In this document: positions 43,918 to 54,036 of the stretch, one piece after another | Layout: each line of letters opens with the position of its first letter | How positions within the stretch are numbered: position 1 is the first letter of the stretch | NCBI RefSeq assembly: GCF_029023725.1 | Contig: NZ_CP119075.1 | Location: 863,501-927,500 of the forward strand | Direction of reading: 5' to 3' | DNA length: 64,000 nt | From: Synoicihabitans lomoniglobus | Lineage (GTDB): Bacteria > Verrucomicrobiota > Verrucomicrobiia > Opitutales > Opitutaceae | Translations under genes and position numbers: made by a program | Notes under the pieces: generated by a model | Databases searched by the model: none | What the model was told of the DNA's origin: nothing | Seen by the model: the letters and a program-made list of their open reading frames with translations, nothing else

Positions 43918-44376
43918 ATGGGGTCAGTGCGTTTCATGCACTCTTTTGCTCAAGCCCGGATGGCGTTTCTGGTGGCGACTCTCGTCGGGTTGGCTGGTTG
44001 CGCTTCCACACCGGATGCGCGGATTGCCGCCGATCGGGAATTGTTCGATCAATGGCCACAGGAGGTGCAGGAACGCGTCGCCGTCGGTGAAGTTGAAATT
44101 GGTTTTACGCCCGACCAAGTGCGCATGGCGCTGGGAGACCCGGATCGGATCTCACGTCGCACCTCGGCCATGGACGAGGCGGAGGTTTGGATTTATGAAC
44201 AGAAACGCTCGCCCATCAGTTTTTCGGTGGGTGTGGGTGTCGGCACGAGCACGGGTCGGCATTCGTCCGTCGGCAGTGGCGTCTCGGTGGGCACGGGTCG
44301 GATTCGTTACGGGGAGGCGGCTCGCGTCGTCTTCATTGACGGCGAAGTCGGCTCGATCGAGAAGACCCGGGGCTAG
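43918..44376 (+). CDS. Small outer-membrane lipoprotein (SmpA/OmlA-like region)
   Basis: 152 aa from ATG 43918; ATG 43936 is an alternative and better spaced from the GGAGG at 43911. The lipobox LVGLAGC gives a lipidated Cys near residue 33. Residues 60-100 (VEIGFTPDQVRMALGDPDRIS) match the SmpA/BamE-like repeat seen in many lipoproteins. A Gly/Ser/Val-rich stretch (VGVGVGTSTGRHSSVGSG) follows. It is isolated between genes of the opposite strand. Confidence 0.75.
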   Translation: MGSVRFMHSFAQARMAFLVATLVGLAGCASTPDARIAADRELFDQWPQEVQERVAVGEVEIGFTPDQVRMALGDPDRISRRTSAMDEAEVWIYEQKRSPISFSVGVGVGTSTGRHSSVGSGVSVGTGRIRYGEAARVVFIDGEVGSIEKTRG

Positions 44377-44415
44377 TGCGCTTCGTGCGTGGCTTCGTGC
44401 GTGGCTTCGGCGAGT

Positions 44416-45114
44416 CTAGTCGCCGTCGATGACAGCCCAGAATTCCGCAGAATTAGACAAATCATCCAACCCGGCGTCGGGGGCATGAGCAGCCAATTGA
44501 TCGCGGGTGTGGTGGCCGGTGGCGACGGCGAGGGTGCGTGCGCCGATGATCTGGCCACAGGCGATATCGTGTGGGGTGTCGCCAATAATCCAGACATCGG
44601 TGGGAGCGAAGGTGCGATCATGGTGAGCGGCGGCGCGGCGCAGAGCGTGCGGACCGAGTTCGTTGCGAATCGCGCTGTCATCGGCGAAGGCTCCAAACGG
44701 GAAATAGTTCCAGAGATCGAAGTGTCCGAGTTTGGTTTTCGCGCCGCGCTCCAAGTTGCCGGTGAGCAAGCCCTGCGCGATGTCGTTGCGTTGCTGAACT
44801 TCGGTCAATAACGCGAGAATACCGGGGAGCACAGCGGTGGTGCGCGAGAGCTCGGCGGGGAGGTTGCCGATGTAGGTTTCGAGGAGACGCGTGACGTTAT
44901 CGGGAGTGTGCTCGATGTCGTATTTCTCGAAGATCTTGGCGGCGATCCAGCGATCAGTGCGCCCGGCCCAATCGATGGTCGAGAGGTCGGCGGGAACCGG
45001 TAGGTTAAAAACGGATTCGGTGGCTTGTTCGAGAGCCCGCAAACCCGCTCCGCCCGAAGCGAGCAGGGTGCCGTCAATGTCCCAGAGGAGAAGTTTCATG
45101 TTCAAAGCAGTCAT
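44416..45114 (-). CDS. HAD-superfamily phosphatase (phosphoglycolate phosphatase-like)
   Basis: 232 aa (ATG 45099 is an equally possible start). Motif 1 is LLWDIDGTLL, a helical cap follows, motif 2 is LLTGNL, and motif 4 is IGDTPHDIACG. The cap type and motif spacing are those of Gph-like HADs, but the substrate is not determined. It lies 58 bp after the zeta-toxin remnant on the same strand. Confidence 0.85.
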   Translation of the reverse strand: MTALNMKLLLWDIDGTLLASGGAGLRALEQATESVFNLPVPADLSTIDWAGRTDRWIAAKIFEKYDIEHTPDNVTRLLETYIGNLPAELSRTTAVLPGILALLTEVQQRNDIAQGLLTGNLERGAKTKLGHFDLWNYFPFGAFADDSAIRNELGPHALRRAAAHHDRTFAPTDVWIIGDTPHDIACGQIIGARTLAVATGHHTRDQLAAHAPDAGLDDLSNSAEFWAVIDGD

Positions 45115-45172
45115 TTAGCGGTCGTCGGCGCGCCGACACGCCGATGGAGCCAGTCTGGTCGCAGCCGCCGAC

Positions 45173-45607
45173 TCAGAATTTGACGTGGGCGAGAAGCGCC
45201 TGTTCTTCCGTTTCGGGCAGAGGATCGCCGTCGCCCTCAAGGATCCGGCGGGCGAAGGGTTCGAGCTGCTCGGCCGGAATCTCGACTTTGCCGATCCCTT
45301 CGCGCCATTGAATGACCGGAAGCCCCCACGGTTTGTTCTCGAGAATAACATCGGCGAACGCCTTTCGCATGGCGCGCATGGAACGACGGGTCTCATCGTC
45401 GAAGCGCAGGGCGTCGGCCTCTTCCACGGCATCGGCTGATCCATTCATAAACGAGACGTTTGCGGATTGTTCGACGATGGCAAGTCGCCTCGCGTCGGCT
45501 ATTTTCAGGTGGTCATACCGCTCCTGGCCGATCAATCGAGGCTGGCCGTCGGAATTGTCATAGAGGCGCCATTCGTGGAGGAGCGGGCGGTAAAACAGCC
45601 GAATCGC
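45173..45607 (-). pseudogene. 5'-truncated zeta-toxin-family (COG4185-like) remnant
   Basis: 144 codons open directly after the lpdA TAA, in the same frame, with no ATG for the first 24 codons. The fragment carries the C-terminal part of the family: FYRPLLHEWRLYDNSDGQPRLI and, later, KAFADVILENKPWGLPVIQWR. The P-loop half that would bind ATP is missing; lpdA takes its place. It is therefore most likely an inactive leftover of a toxin gene, unless a 120-aa protein from ATG 45535 has another use. Confidence 0.7.
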
Positions 45608-47017
45608 TTACAGGGCGTGGATGGCGCTTTTGCTGACGGCGAGGCCGGCTTCCTTGACGGCTTCACTCATGGTCGGGTGGGCGTGAATGGTGCGGCCGAG
45701 GTCTTCGGCGCTGCCGCCGTATTCCATGTGCGTGACGATCTCGCTGATGAGTTCGCCGGCGTTGCGGCCGAGGATTTGAGCGCCGAGGATTTTGTCCGTG
45801 GTGGCGTCGGCGATGATTTTCACGAAGCCGTCCGCACCGTCGTTGGCGTGGGCGCGGGCGTTGGCGGCGAAATTGAACTTGCCGACGTTGACCTTGATAC
45901 CGGCCTTTTTGGCGGCGTCTTCACCCAAGCCGACCGTGGCGATCTCGGGGTCGGTGTAGATGATGGCGGGCATGAGGTCCCAGTTGATGTGACCGGCTTT
46001 GCCCGCGATCCATTCGGCGACGGCGACACCGTCTTCCTCGGCTTTGTGGGCGAGCATGGGGCCGTCGATGACGTCACCGATGGCGTAGACGCCAGCGGCG
46101 GTGGTCTTGAGGTGAGCGTCGACCTTGATGCGCTTTTTGTCGGTGAGTTCGACGCCCGCCTTGTCGAGGTCGAGTCCGTCGGCGTAGGGACGGCGTCCGA
46201 CGGCGACGAGCACCTTGTCGGCGGGGAATTCGAGTTTTTCGTCGCCGCGTTCGGCGGTGAGCACGCCGTCTTTGAAGCCGGTGACCTTGGCGTTTACTTC
46301 GATCTTCAAGCCCTGGGCTTTGAGGATGCGGGTGAAGTTGCGCACGACATCGGCGTCGGAGGCTCCGGCGATTTGCGGGAGGAACTCGACAACGGTGACG
46401 TCGGCACCCAAGCGGGCCCAGACGGAGCCGAGCTCAAGGCCGATGGCCCCACCGCCGACAACGACCATTTGTTTGGGCACTTCCGTAAAGGAAATCGCTT
46501 GGTCGGAGGATACGATGGTCTCGCCGTCGAAGGGCATGAATGGGAGCTCGACGGGCGCGGAGCCCGTGGCGATGACGATATTTTTGGCGGTAAGACGCTG
46601 GGCCGAGCTGGAGCTCGGCGTTCCCAGGGGGGCGACGTCGATTTCGTGGGCCGAGATGAACTTGGCTTCGCCGCTGATGACAGTGACCTTGCGGGCCTTG
46701 GCGAGCATCTTGATGCCGCCGGTCATTTTGGCGACGATGCCTTCCTTCTTCTTAAGCATGGCGGCGACGTCGAGGGAGACGCCGTCGATTTTGATGCCGT
46801 GCTCGGCGGCGTGATGTTTCGAAAACGCGAAGTGTTCAGAGGAGGCGAGCAACGCCTTGCTGGGAATGCAGCCGACGTTGAGGCAGGTGCCACCGAGCTC
46901 GGCGCGCTTCTCGACCAAGGCGACCTTGAGGCCGAGTTGAGCGGCGCGGAACGCGCAGACGTAGCCGCCGGGACCGGCGCCGATGACGATGAGATCGAAG
47001 GAGGAGGAGTCAGACAT
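45608..47017 (-). CDS. lpdA: Dihydrolipoamide dehydrogenase (E3)
   Basis: 469 aa. FAD-binding GAGPGGYV, redox-active C45/C50 in GGTCLNVGCIPSK, NAD-binding GGGAIGLELG and the C-terminal His-Glu dyad (HAHPTMSE) are all present. It reoxidises the lipoyl arm of E2. It is the third gene of sucA-sucB-lpdA. Near residue 135 a short Ser-rich peptide (GTPSSSSAQ) is encoded by a hairpin repeat that also occurs in sucB. Confidence 0.97.
   Translation of the reverse strand: MSDSSSFDLIVIGAGPGGYVCAFRAAQLGLKVALVEKRAELGGTCLNVGCIPSKALLASSEHFAFSKHHAAEHGIKIDGVSLDVAAMLKKKEGIVAKMTGGIKMLAKARKVTVISGEAKFISAHEIDVAPLGTPSSSSAQRLTAKNIVIATGSAPVELPFMPFDGETIVSSDQAISFTEVPKQMVVVGGGAIGLELGSVWARLGADVTVVEFLPQIAGASDADVVRNFTRILKAQGLKIEVNAKVTGFKDGVLTAERGDEKLEFPADKVLVAVGRRPYADGLDLDKAGVELTDKKRIKVDAHLKTTAAGVYAIGDVIDGPMLAHKAEEDGVAVAEWIAGKAGHINWDLMPAIIYTDPEIATVGLGEDAAKKAGIKVNVGKFNFAANARAHANDGADGFVKIIADATTDKILGAQILGRNAGELISEIVTHMEYGGSAEDLGRTIHAHPTMSEAVKEAGLAVSKSAIHAL
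46600..46622. repeat. 23-bp hairpin repeat inside lpdA
   Basis: GCCGAGCT-GG-AGCTCGGC within a 23-bp sequence identical to 47861-47883. Flanking CTGGG/CCCAG extends the stem here. It is read in frame as part of TPSSSSA. Confidence 0.8.
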
Positions 47018-47108
47018 GATGACCTTTCTGCTTAATCTTTCTTTTTATCGTTCGCTCCACCCGTAGTCGGGAGAAAGAGAAAGATAGCGAAGAAAGAGAA
47101 AGAGGGTT

Positions 47109-48314
<1,206 letters not shown>

Positions 48315-48355
48315 GAGCTAAGTGAGAAGGATGAAGAGTGAAGTAAGACGTCGGG

Positions 48356-51106
48356 TTAGAGGCTGAACGCTTCCATAAGGAATTGAGCGAGTTCGCGCTT
48401 GTGGAGGGCAAGGGCGCCGACGGCGGGTGAAGCGGCGGCATCGCGACCGGCGTAGATGGCTTTGCGGCCGAAGATCGTTTCAAGTTGCGGCGCGAGGTAG
48501 GACCAGGCGCCCATATTGTGCGACTCCTCCTGGCACCAGACCAAACGGGCGTCGGCGTGGCTGGCGGCGAGGTTTTTCAGCTCTTCGGTGTGGAGGGGAT
48601 AAAGCTGCTCGATGCGGACGATGGTGGTGTCGGTGATCTCTTTTTCGCGCCGGTAGGCGTCGAGATCGTAGTAGACCTTGCCCGAGCAGAGGATGAGGCG
48701 TTTGGCCGCCGCAGACGGCGTGGGGTCGGGCATGATCTCCAAGAAGGAGGTGCCCTCGAGGAAATCTTCGACGTTGGACACGGCTTCCGGATGACGGAGC
48801 AGTGACTTGGGCGACATGACGACCAAAGGCTTGCGGAAGTCGCGGTGCATCTGGCGACGCAGGGCATGGAAGAAGTTGGCCGGGGTCGAGATGTTGGCGA
48901 CCTGGATGTTGTCTTCGGCGCAGGCTTGGAGGAAGCGTTCGAGGCGGGCGGAGGAGTGCTCCGGACCCTGACCTTCGTAACCGTGGGGCAGGAGTAGCAC
49001 GATACCGGATACGCGCTGCCATTTGGATTCGGAGGTGGTGATGAACTGGTCGATGACGACCTGGGCGCCGTTGACGAAATCGCCGAACTGGGCCTCCCAC
49101 TGGCAGAGCATCTCGGGGTAGTCCAGGGAGTAGCCGTAATCGAACCCGAGCACGGCCGCTTCGGAGAGGAGCGAGTTGTAGACGCAGAGTTTACCCTGCT
49201 TCTCGGCCACGTGATCGAGGGGGGCGTAACGCTCGCGGGTTTCCTCGTCGTAGAGGTAGGCGTGGCGTTGGCTGAAGGTGCCGCGGCGGCAGTCCTGGCC
49301 GGAGAGGCGCACGGGGGTGCCTTCGCCGAGGAGGGTGCCCCAGGCGAGGGATTCCGCGTAGGACCACTCGATGGGGCCGCCGGCGGTGAAGGCCTTGGCG
49401 CGATTGTCGAGCAGGCGCTGGATCTTCTTGTTAACGTGAAAGCCGTCGGGCGTATGGGTGAGGGCGTGGGAGACGACGGCGAGGGCGTCCTGCGTCACTC
49501 CGGTGAGAACGGGAGCGTGACTGTAACTGGGTTGGAAGATCGCGGTCGAGCCGCGGAACTGGTCCTGGGTTTCCTTGGCGGCGACGCGGGCGGCGTCGGC
49601 CTCTTTGGCTTTCTTGAAATCGGCCTCCATCGCGCCGGTGTATTCGGCGACAATCGCGTCGGCGTCAGCTTGGGTGATCGTGCCTTCCTTGATGAGCTGG
49701 TCGGTGTAGATCGACGAAACGAGCGGGTGGCTGCGAATCGACTTATACATGAGTGGCTGGGTGAAGGCGGGCTCGTCGCTCTCGTTGTGGCCGTGCCGGC
49801 GGTAGCACACCATGTCGATGACCACGTCGCGTTGGAACTTCACGCGAAACTCGAGGGCGAGCTGGGTCACGTAGCAGACGGCCTCGGGATCGTCGCCGTT
49901 CACGTGGAATACCGGGGCTTCGATCATCTTGGCGACGTCGGTGCAGTAATGGGTCGAGCGGGCGTCGGCGGGATTGGTGGTGAAACCAATCTGGTTGTTG
50001 ATGACGAAGTGAACGGTGCCGCCGGTGCGGTAGCCCGGGAGTTGGGAAAAGTTCAGCGTTTCCGCGACAACGCCCTGACCGGCGAAGGCGGCGTCGCCGT
50101 GGATGAGCAACGGACAGACTTTGCGGCGTTCGAGATCACCGCGGATGCGTTGGCGGGCCCGGGCCTTGCCCTCGACGACGGGGTTGACGATCTCGAGGTG
50201 GGATGGGTTGGCGGCGAGTCGCACCTCGACGTCGCCGCCGGTCTTCGTGGGGAAGACGGCCTCGAACCCGAGGTGGTATTTCACGTCGCCATCACCCGCA
50301 ACGGCGTCGGGGATGTAGTTTTCGGAGAACTGGTCGAAGAGGACGGAAAACGGCTTGCGCAGGATGTTGGCGAGCACGGAGAGGCGACCGCGGTGGGCCA
50401 TGCCCATGACGACTTCCTCGATGCCTAGTTCGGGGCATTTCTCGAGGAACGAGTCGAGCGCGGCGATGGTGGTCTCGCCGCCTTCGAGCGCGAAACGCTT
50501 CTGGCCGACGAATTTGGTGTGGAGGAACTTCTCGAACAGCTCCGCCTTGTGCACGCGGCGCAGGATCTGGGTTTTGCGAAACTTGTCGAAAGACGGCTGG
50601 TTGTTGCACATCTCCATTTTCAGCTGGAGCCAATCGCGGGCCTCCATGTCGCCGACGTGCATGTATTCGACGCCGATCGTGCCGCTGTAGGTTTGGTTCA
50701 GCGTATCGATGATGTCGCGGAGCTTCATCTGTCCTCCGCCCTTGTAGCGGGTGAGGGTGAACGACTCGTCCATGTCGGCCTCGGTGAACTCGAAGGACTC
50801 GGGCGAGAGTTTGGGGTGCGGAGCGGGCCGCGGATTGAGCGGATCGAGATGCGCCTGCATGTGCCCGTGAGAGCGATGGGCATTGATCATGCGAATCGCC
50901 ATGACCTGTTTGCGACTGTCGACCACGTTTACTCCGGCGGCGCTGGCACCGGCGGAGGTCATCGGACCACCATCGTGACCCAGCGTGAAACCTTGGAAAA
51001 ATGCGCGCCAGGTGGCGTCGACGGACGAGGGGTCTTCCAACCATTGCTCGTAGAGAGATTCGAAAACCTCAGCGTTGGCGCCGGCGGAAAGGGAGGACGG
51101 ATTCAT
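48356..51106 (-). CDS. sucA: 2-oxoglutarate dehydrogenase E1
   Basis: 916 aa from ATG 51106; upstream in-frame ATG 51226 reads into a promoter-like region. The N-terminal segment (ESLYEQWLEDPSSVDATWRAFF) is the 2-oxoglutarate dehydrogenase N-terminal helix that binds the complex. MAHRGRL, the thiamine diphosphate region (HGDAAFAGQGVVAETLN ... NNQIGFTT) and YRRHGHNE follow. The C-terminal transketolase domains hold SGQDCRRGTFSQRH. It makes succinyl-lipoyl E2 in the TCA cycle. Confidence 0.97.
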   Translation of the reverse strand: MNPSSLSAGANAEVFESLYEQWLEDPSSVDATWRAFFQGFTLGHDGGPMTSAGASAAGVNVVDSRKQVMAIRMINAHRSHGHMQAHLDPLNPRPAPHPKLSPESFEFTEADMDESFTLTRYKGGGQMKLRDIIDTLNQTYSGTIGVEYMHVGDMEARDWLQLKMEMCNNQPSFDKFRKTQILRRVHKAELFEKFLHTKFVGQKRFALEGGETTIAALDSFLEKCPELGIEEVVMGMAHRGRLSVLANILRKPFSVLFDQFSENYIPDAVAGDGDVKYHLGFEAVFPTKTGGDVEVRLAANPSHLEIVNPVVEGKARARQRIRGDLERRKVCPLLIHGDAAFAGQGVVAETLNFSQLPGYRTGGTVHFVINNQIGFTTNPADARSTHYCTDVAKMIEAPVFHVNGDDPEAVCYVTQLALEFRVKFQRDVVIDMVCYRRHGHNESDEPAFTQPLMYKSIRSHPLVSSIYTDQLIKEGTITQADADAIVAEYTGAMEADFKKAKEADAARVAAKETQDQFRGSTAIFQPSYSHAPVLTGVTQDALAVVSHALTHTPDGFHVNKKIQRLLDNRAKAFTAGGPIEWSYAESLAWGTLLGEGTPVRLSGQDCRRGTFSQRHAYLYDEETRERYAPLDHVAEKQGKLCVYNSLLSEAAVLGFDYGYSLDYPEMLCQWEAQFGDFVNGAQVVIDQFITTSESKWQRVSGIVLLLPHGYEGQGPEHSSARLERFLQACAEDNIQVANISTPANFFHALRRQMHRDFRKPLVVMSPKSLLRHPEAVSNVEDFLEGTSFLEIMPDPTPSAAAKRLILCSGKVYYDLDAYRREKEITDTTIVRIEQLYPLHTEELKNLAASHADARLVWCQEESHNMGAWSYLAPQLETIFGRKAIYAGRDAAASPAVGALALHKRELAQFLMEAFSL

Positions 51107-51196
51107 GATGATGGGAAGAGGAACCGCGTTTCGCAAAATGAGAGGCGTTGCGCGGTCGGGTTCAGGCAACTCACCTGAAGATAGAGATTTGGTCGT

Positions 51197-51234
51197 GATC
51201 GCAAAGTAAGCGTAACGTTTACTCAAGTGCGATC
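51197..51234. promoter_or_regulatory. Nested palindrome upstream of sucA (candidate operator)
   Basis: Outer arms GATCGCA (51197-51203) and TGCGATC (51228-51234) are perfect. Inside, GTAAGCGTAACGTTTAC (51206-51222) is a near-palindrome that recalls LacI-type GTAAACGTTTAC sites. It lies 91-128 bp upstream of the sucA ATG and 82 bp from the divergent small gene. Confidence 0.4.
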
Positions 51235-51315
51235 CCGGTAGAAACTACGTCGATTGATGTAGTTTGAGATTCCCTAACACCGGGCAGGAGCGGCATTAAT
51301 TCCCCTATTCAAACG

Positions 51316-51558
51316 ATGGAAACCGAAATCAAATCTTCATTATCCGCTTTGATGACCGCGATCGAGCAGTCTGACGGGCAGGTCATTGCCACCGAAATGG
51401 CGCGCCTGGATGGTTTTCTACAAACGGGGCGCGGGGCGTTGCACCCGCAGCTGGTGCATTTTTTGGAGAACCGCAGTTATGCGAAGGCGGTGATGTTTTT
51501 GGGCGGAGATTTCGATATTCCGGTGGGAGTGTGCGGAGGACGTCATGGCCGGTCGTAA
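51316..51558 (+). CDS. Hypothetical protein, 80 aa
   Basis: Helical, soluble (SSLSALMTAIEQSDGQVIATEMARLDGFL), with a Cys/Gly-rich tail (VGVCGGRHG). Its 3' end overlaps the SUI1 gene by 14 bp, so the two are probably co-translated. No family recognised. It is divergent from sucA. Confidence 0.65.
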   Translation: METEIKSSLSALMTAIEQSDGQVIATEMARLDGFLQTGRGALHPQLVHFLENRSYAKAVMFLGGDFDIPVGVCGGRHGRS

Positions 51559-51961
51559 GGATCGCAGCGGCAAGGTTTCCACCGACGGAGGGGGAGACTT
51601 GGGGCAAAATCCGTTCGCAGCGCTGGGTGGACTGAGCAATTTACCGGCGGGACCGACTCCCACCGAACCCGCCCCGCCCCCGACCGCCTCGTCGAAGCGT
51701 GGTCAACCGAACAAAAATCGCGGTCGCGTCGAAATCCGACGCCTCACAGGTGGACGAGGTGGAAAAACGGTCACGGCGGCGTCGGGATTCGTGGGCATTA
51801 GCGAAGCCGAGAAAGCGCAATTGGCCAAACGCCTGCAAAAAGCCTGCGGCGCCGGTGGCACGGTCAAAGACGGCGCGATCGAAATCCAAGGCGACAAACG
51901 CGATCAAGTCGCGGCGATCCTGACCGAAGCGGGATTCCGCCCGGTGATGGCGGGCGGGTGA
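51545..51961 (+). CDS. SUI1/YciH-family translation factor
   Basis: 138 aa with a good GGAGG 5 bp before the ATG. Residues 1-60 are a Gly/Pro-rich low-complexity lead. The C-terminal 80 residues are the SUI1/eIF1-like domain: VEIRRLTGGRGGKTVTAASGF, AKRLQKACGAGGTVKDGAIEIQGD, VAAILTEAGF. Bacterial YciH proteins influence fidelity of start selection (known, limited). The long N-terminal extension is unusual compared with the roughly 108-aa E. coli YciH. Confidence 0.93.
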   Translation: MAGRKDRSGKVSTDGGGDLGQNPFAALGGLSNLPAGPTPTEPAPPPTASSKRGQPNKNRGRVEIRRLTGGRGGKTVTAASGFVGISEAEKAQLAKRLQKACGAGGTVKDGAIEIQGDKRDQVAAILTEAGFRPVMAGG

Positions 51962-51985
51962 AAGGTGCCGCGGTGGGGCTTATCT

Positions 51986-52135
51986 CTACCAGATTACGCT
52001 TCCGGCGTATGGGTTGAATGGCGAGTCGTCGGTGACGAAGGGGAGGTTTTCGATCAATGCCGTCGAAATGATCAGTCGGTCGAATGGGTCGCGGTGATGG
52101 AATGGCAGGTTGGCGACTCCCAGCAGGAGGGGGCG
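51986..52135 (-). pseudogene. C-terminal remnant of a PIN-domain (VapC-like) toxin
   Basis: 49 codons directly after the metF stop (in another frame) read as the end of a PIN toxin: HHRDPFDRLIISTAL, then LPFVTDDSPF and a final VIW. The N-terminal two-thirds, with the first active-site Asp, are absent. No antitoxin gene is nearby. It is a degraded toxin-antitoxin leftover. Confidence 0.7.
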
Positions 52136-52136
52136 T

Positions 52137-53015
52137 TTACGCCGCCAGACCGGCTGCCAAGGCCAGTGCGGGGCGGGCGCGATTGAGGATGTAGAGGTGG
52201 TAGCCGGGGGCGCCGTTGGCGATGAGGCCGCGGATCTGGTCCAAGGCCCAGTCGATGCCGATGATTTCGACGACGTCGGGGCTTTCGGCCGCGACTTCGA
52301 GACGGCGGTTGAGTTGGGCGGGCAGGGCCGTGCCGCACATGGCGGCGATGCGGGTGATCTGCTTGAGCGAGAGCACGGGCATGATGCCGGGCACGATGGG
52401 AACGGTGATCCCGGCGGCGCGGCATTTTTCGACAAAGCGGTAGTAGATGGCGTTGTCGAAGAAGAGCTGGGTCGTGATGAAATCGGCCCCGGCGTCGACC
52501 TTGCGTTTGAGGTTGTCGAGGTCGGTTTCAAGCGAGAAGGCTTCCGGGTGCTTTTCCGGGTAACCGCCGACACCGAGGCAAAAATCCGGGTGCCGCGCCT
52601 TGAGCAGGGTCACGAGTTCGTTGGCGTAGCGCAGGCCGTCGGTAGCGACTTCGAAGGTGGTTTCTCCTTTGGGCGGGTCGCCGCGCAGGGTCATGATGTT
52701 GCGAAAGCCGTCGGCAAAGAGGCGGTCGGCGTGGGCCTCCAACTCGTCGCGGCTGTGGCCGACGCAGGTCAGATGTGGCATGACGGTGAACCCGAGCTCG
52801 TCTTTGAGCAGGGCGGAAACTTGCGCCGTGCGGTCCCGGGTGCTGCCACCGGCGCCGTAAGTCACGGAAACGAAATCCCATTCGATGGCCTTCAGTGCTT
52901 CGGCGGATTCGCGCAGGGCAATGACGCCGTCATCGTTTTTAGGCGGGAAAAACTCCAGCGAGCGGAGCGGGCGATTGGAGGCGAAAAGCGAGGAGATGGA
53001 CCGGTCCTGAGTCAT
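52137..53015 (-). CDS. metF: 5,10-methylenetetrahydrofolate reductase
   Basis: 292 aa, full length for bacterial MetF. Motifs: SLEFFPPKND with the catalytic Glu, SVTYGAGGSTRDRT, PHLTCVGHSRDEL, MTLRGDPP and GGYPEKHPEA. The FAD-dependent barrel makes 5-methyl-THF for methionine synthesis. An AT-rich palindrome lies just upstream. The gene stands alone on the minus strand. Confidence 0.96.
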   Translation of the reverse strand: MTQDRSISSLFASNRPLRSLEFFPPKNDDGVIALRESAEALKAIEWDFVSVTYGAGGSTRDRTAQVSALLKDELGFTVMPHLTCVGHSRDELEAHADRLFADGFRNIMTLRGDPPKGETTFEVATDGLRYANELVTLLKARHPDFCLGVGGYPEKHPEAFSLETDLDNLKRKVDAGADFITTQLFFDNAIYYRFVEKCRAAGITVPIVPGIMPVLSLKQITRIAAMCGTALPAQLNRRLEVAAESPDVVEIIGIDWALDQIRGLIANGAPGYHLYILNRARPALALAAGLAA

Positions 53016-53023
53016 TACGCATC

Positions 53024-53053
53024 ATCATATCGGAATATAATGATATAATATCA
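53024..53053. promoter_or_regulatory. AT-rich palindromic region upstream of metF
   Basis: TGATATAATATCA (53041-53053) is a 13-bp palindrome, and the motif (A/G)ATAT occurs again at 53027-53031 (CATATCGG), giving spaced GATAT half-sites in an otherwise GC-rich region. This could hold the promoter and an operator for a methionine-cycle regulator; the regulator is not identified. Confidence 0.4.
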
Positions 53054-53058
53054 AGCCT

Positions 53059-54036
53059 CTATTCCAAAGGAGCGACAGAGGGGGCGAAGTTTCGCTTCAC
53101 ATCGAGACCCATGAGGCGCAGCGCCGCCCGACCGAGGGGGGCGTAGGGATTGGCCAGCGTTTCAATGGTTTCGAAGTGATTGCTCTCAGGGATGATGAGT
53201 AATTCGGCGGCGAGTCCGTGGGCTTGCCCGGCGCGGTGGAACTCGCGGGCCTGACGTTTGAACTCGGGCGTTTCCAAGGTTCCGTGGGCGATGATCAACG
53301 GACCCGTGATCCGGTTGAGATGATGAATCGGGCTGAGGCGAGCAATGGCGGGCGCATGGAGCGTCACGTATTCGCGTCGGCTGGACAGCGCGACCGGGTC
53401 GAGGTCATACATGCCACTGACGATGAGGCCGCTCTTTAACACGTTGGCCGGCAGGCCGAGTCGCGTCCAATCGGTGATCAGCATGACGGCGGCGAGGTGC
53501 CCGCCGGAGGAGAATCCGGACAGGTGGATGCGGTCGCGGTCCCCGCCGAATTCGGCAGCGGCATGATGATAAACCCAAACGATCGCGGATCGCAGTTGGT
53601 CGACGAGCGGTTGCAGGTTGCCGTCGTGATCTGTGACCGAAGCAAAGTCGGGCACGACGAAATGGGCCCCTCCACGCACGAACAATTCTGCTGCGAAGGC
53701 GTTGTCGCGAGCGCGGCCGAATCGCCAGGTGCCGCCGTGGATGTAGATGTGGATCGGAGCGTTTTTCGCGGCCGTGGGGTAGACGTCCAGATGTTCAGTT
53801 GCGTTCGAACCGTAGGCCAGGCGTCGCGGTTCGCCGATCGCCTGCCGGGCCGCGACGCTGTTGGCGGCTTGTCGTTTCAGAACCTGAGCGAGATTGGGGG
53901 CGTAGACCGCTTGGTCGTAGACCCGGTCGAGTTCAGCTTGCGTGTAATCGAGCCACACGACCGGCTCGGCCGCGGGCGGGCGGAGGACACCGAATGTCAG
54001 CATCACCAGGGCAAGGAGGACGCGGGTCAGACTCAT
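53059..54036 (-). CDS. Kynurenine-formamidase-like alpha/beta hydrolase
   Basis: 325 aa from ATG 54036, which overlaps the allophanate hydrolase stop as ATGA. An N-terminal hydrophobic segment (RVLLALVMLTFGVL) suggests export or anchoring. The motifs are those of BD-FAE/formamidase-type esterases: oxyanion HIYIHGGTW, nucleophile GFSSGGHLA, Asp in AHGTLETPEF and His in ESNHFETI. It is the last gene of the biuret-type operon and may act on an ester, amide or formamide intermediate. The substrate is unknown. Confidence 0.8.
   Translation of the reverse strand: MSLTRVLLALVMLTFGVLRPPAAEPVVWLDYTQAELDRVYDQAVYAPNLAQVLKRQAANSVAARQAIGEPRRLAYGSNATEHLDVYPTAAKNAPIHIYIHGGTWRFGRARDNAFAAELFVRGGAHFVVPDFASVTDHDGNLQPLVDQLRSAIVWVYHHAAAEFGGDRDRIHLSGFSSGGHLAAVMLITDWTRLGLPANVLKSGLIVSGMYDLDPVALSSRREYVTLHAPAIARLSPIHHLNRITGPLIIAHGTLETPEFKRQAREFHRAGQAHGLAAELLIIPESNHFETIETLANPYAPLGRAALRLMGLDVKRNFAPSVAPLE

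Noticed and set aside
45467..47035. Long open frame antisense to lpdA (about 520 codons)
   Set aside because: It mirrors the codon pattern of lpdA in GC-rich DNA, is rich in Gly/Val/Asp repeats, and has no family pattern or ribosome-binding site.
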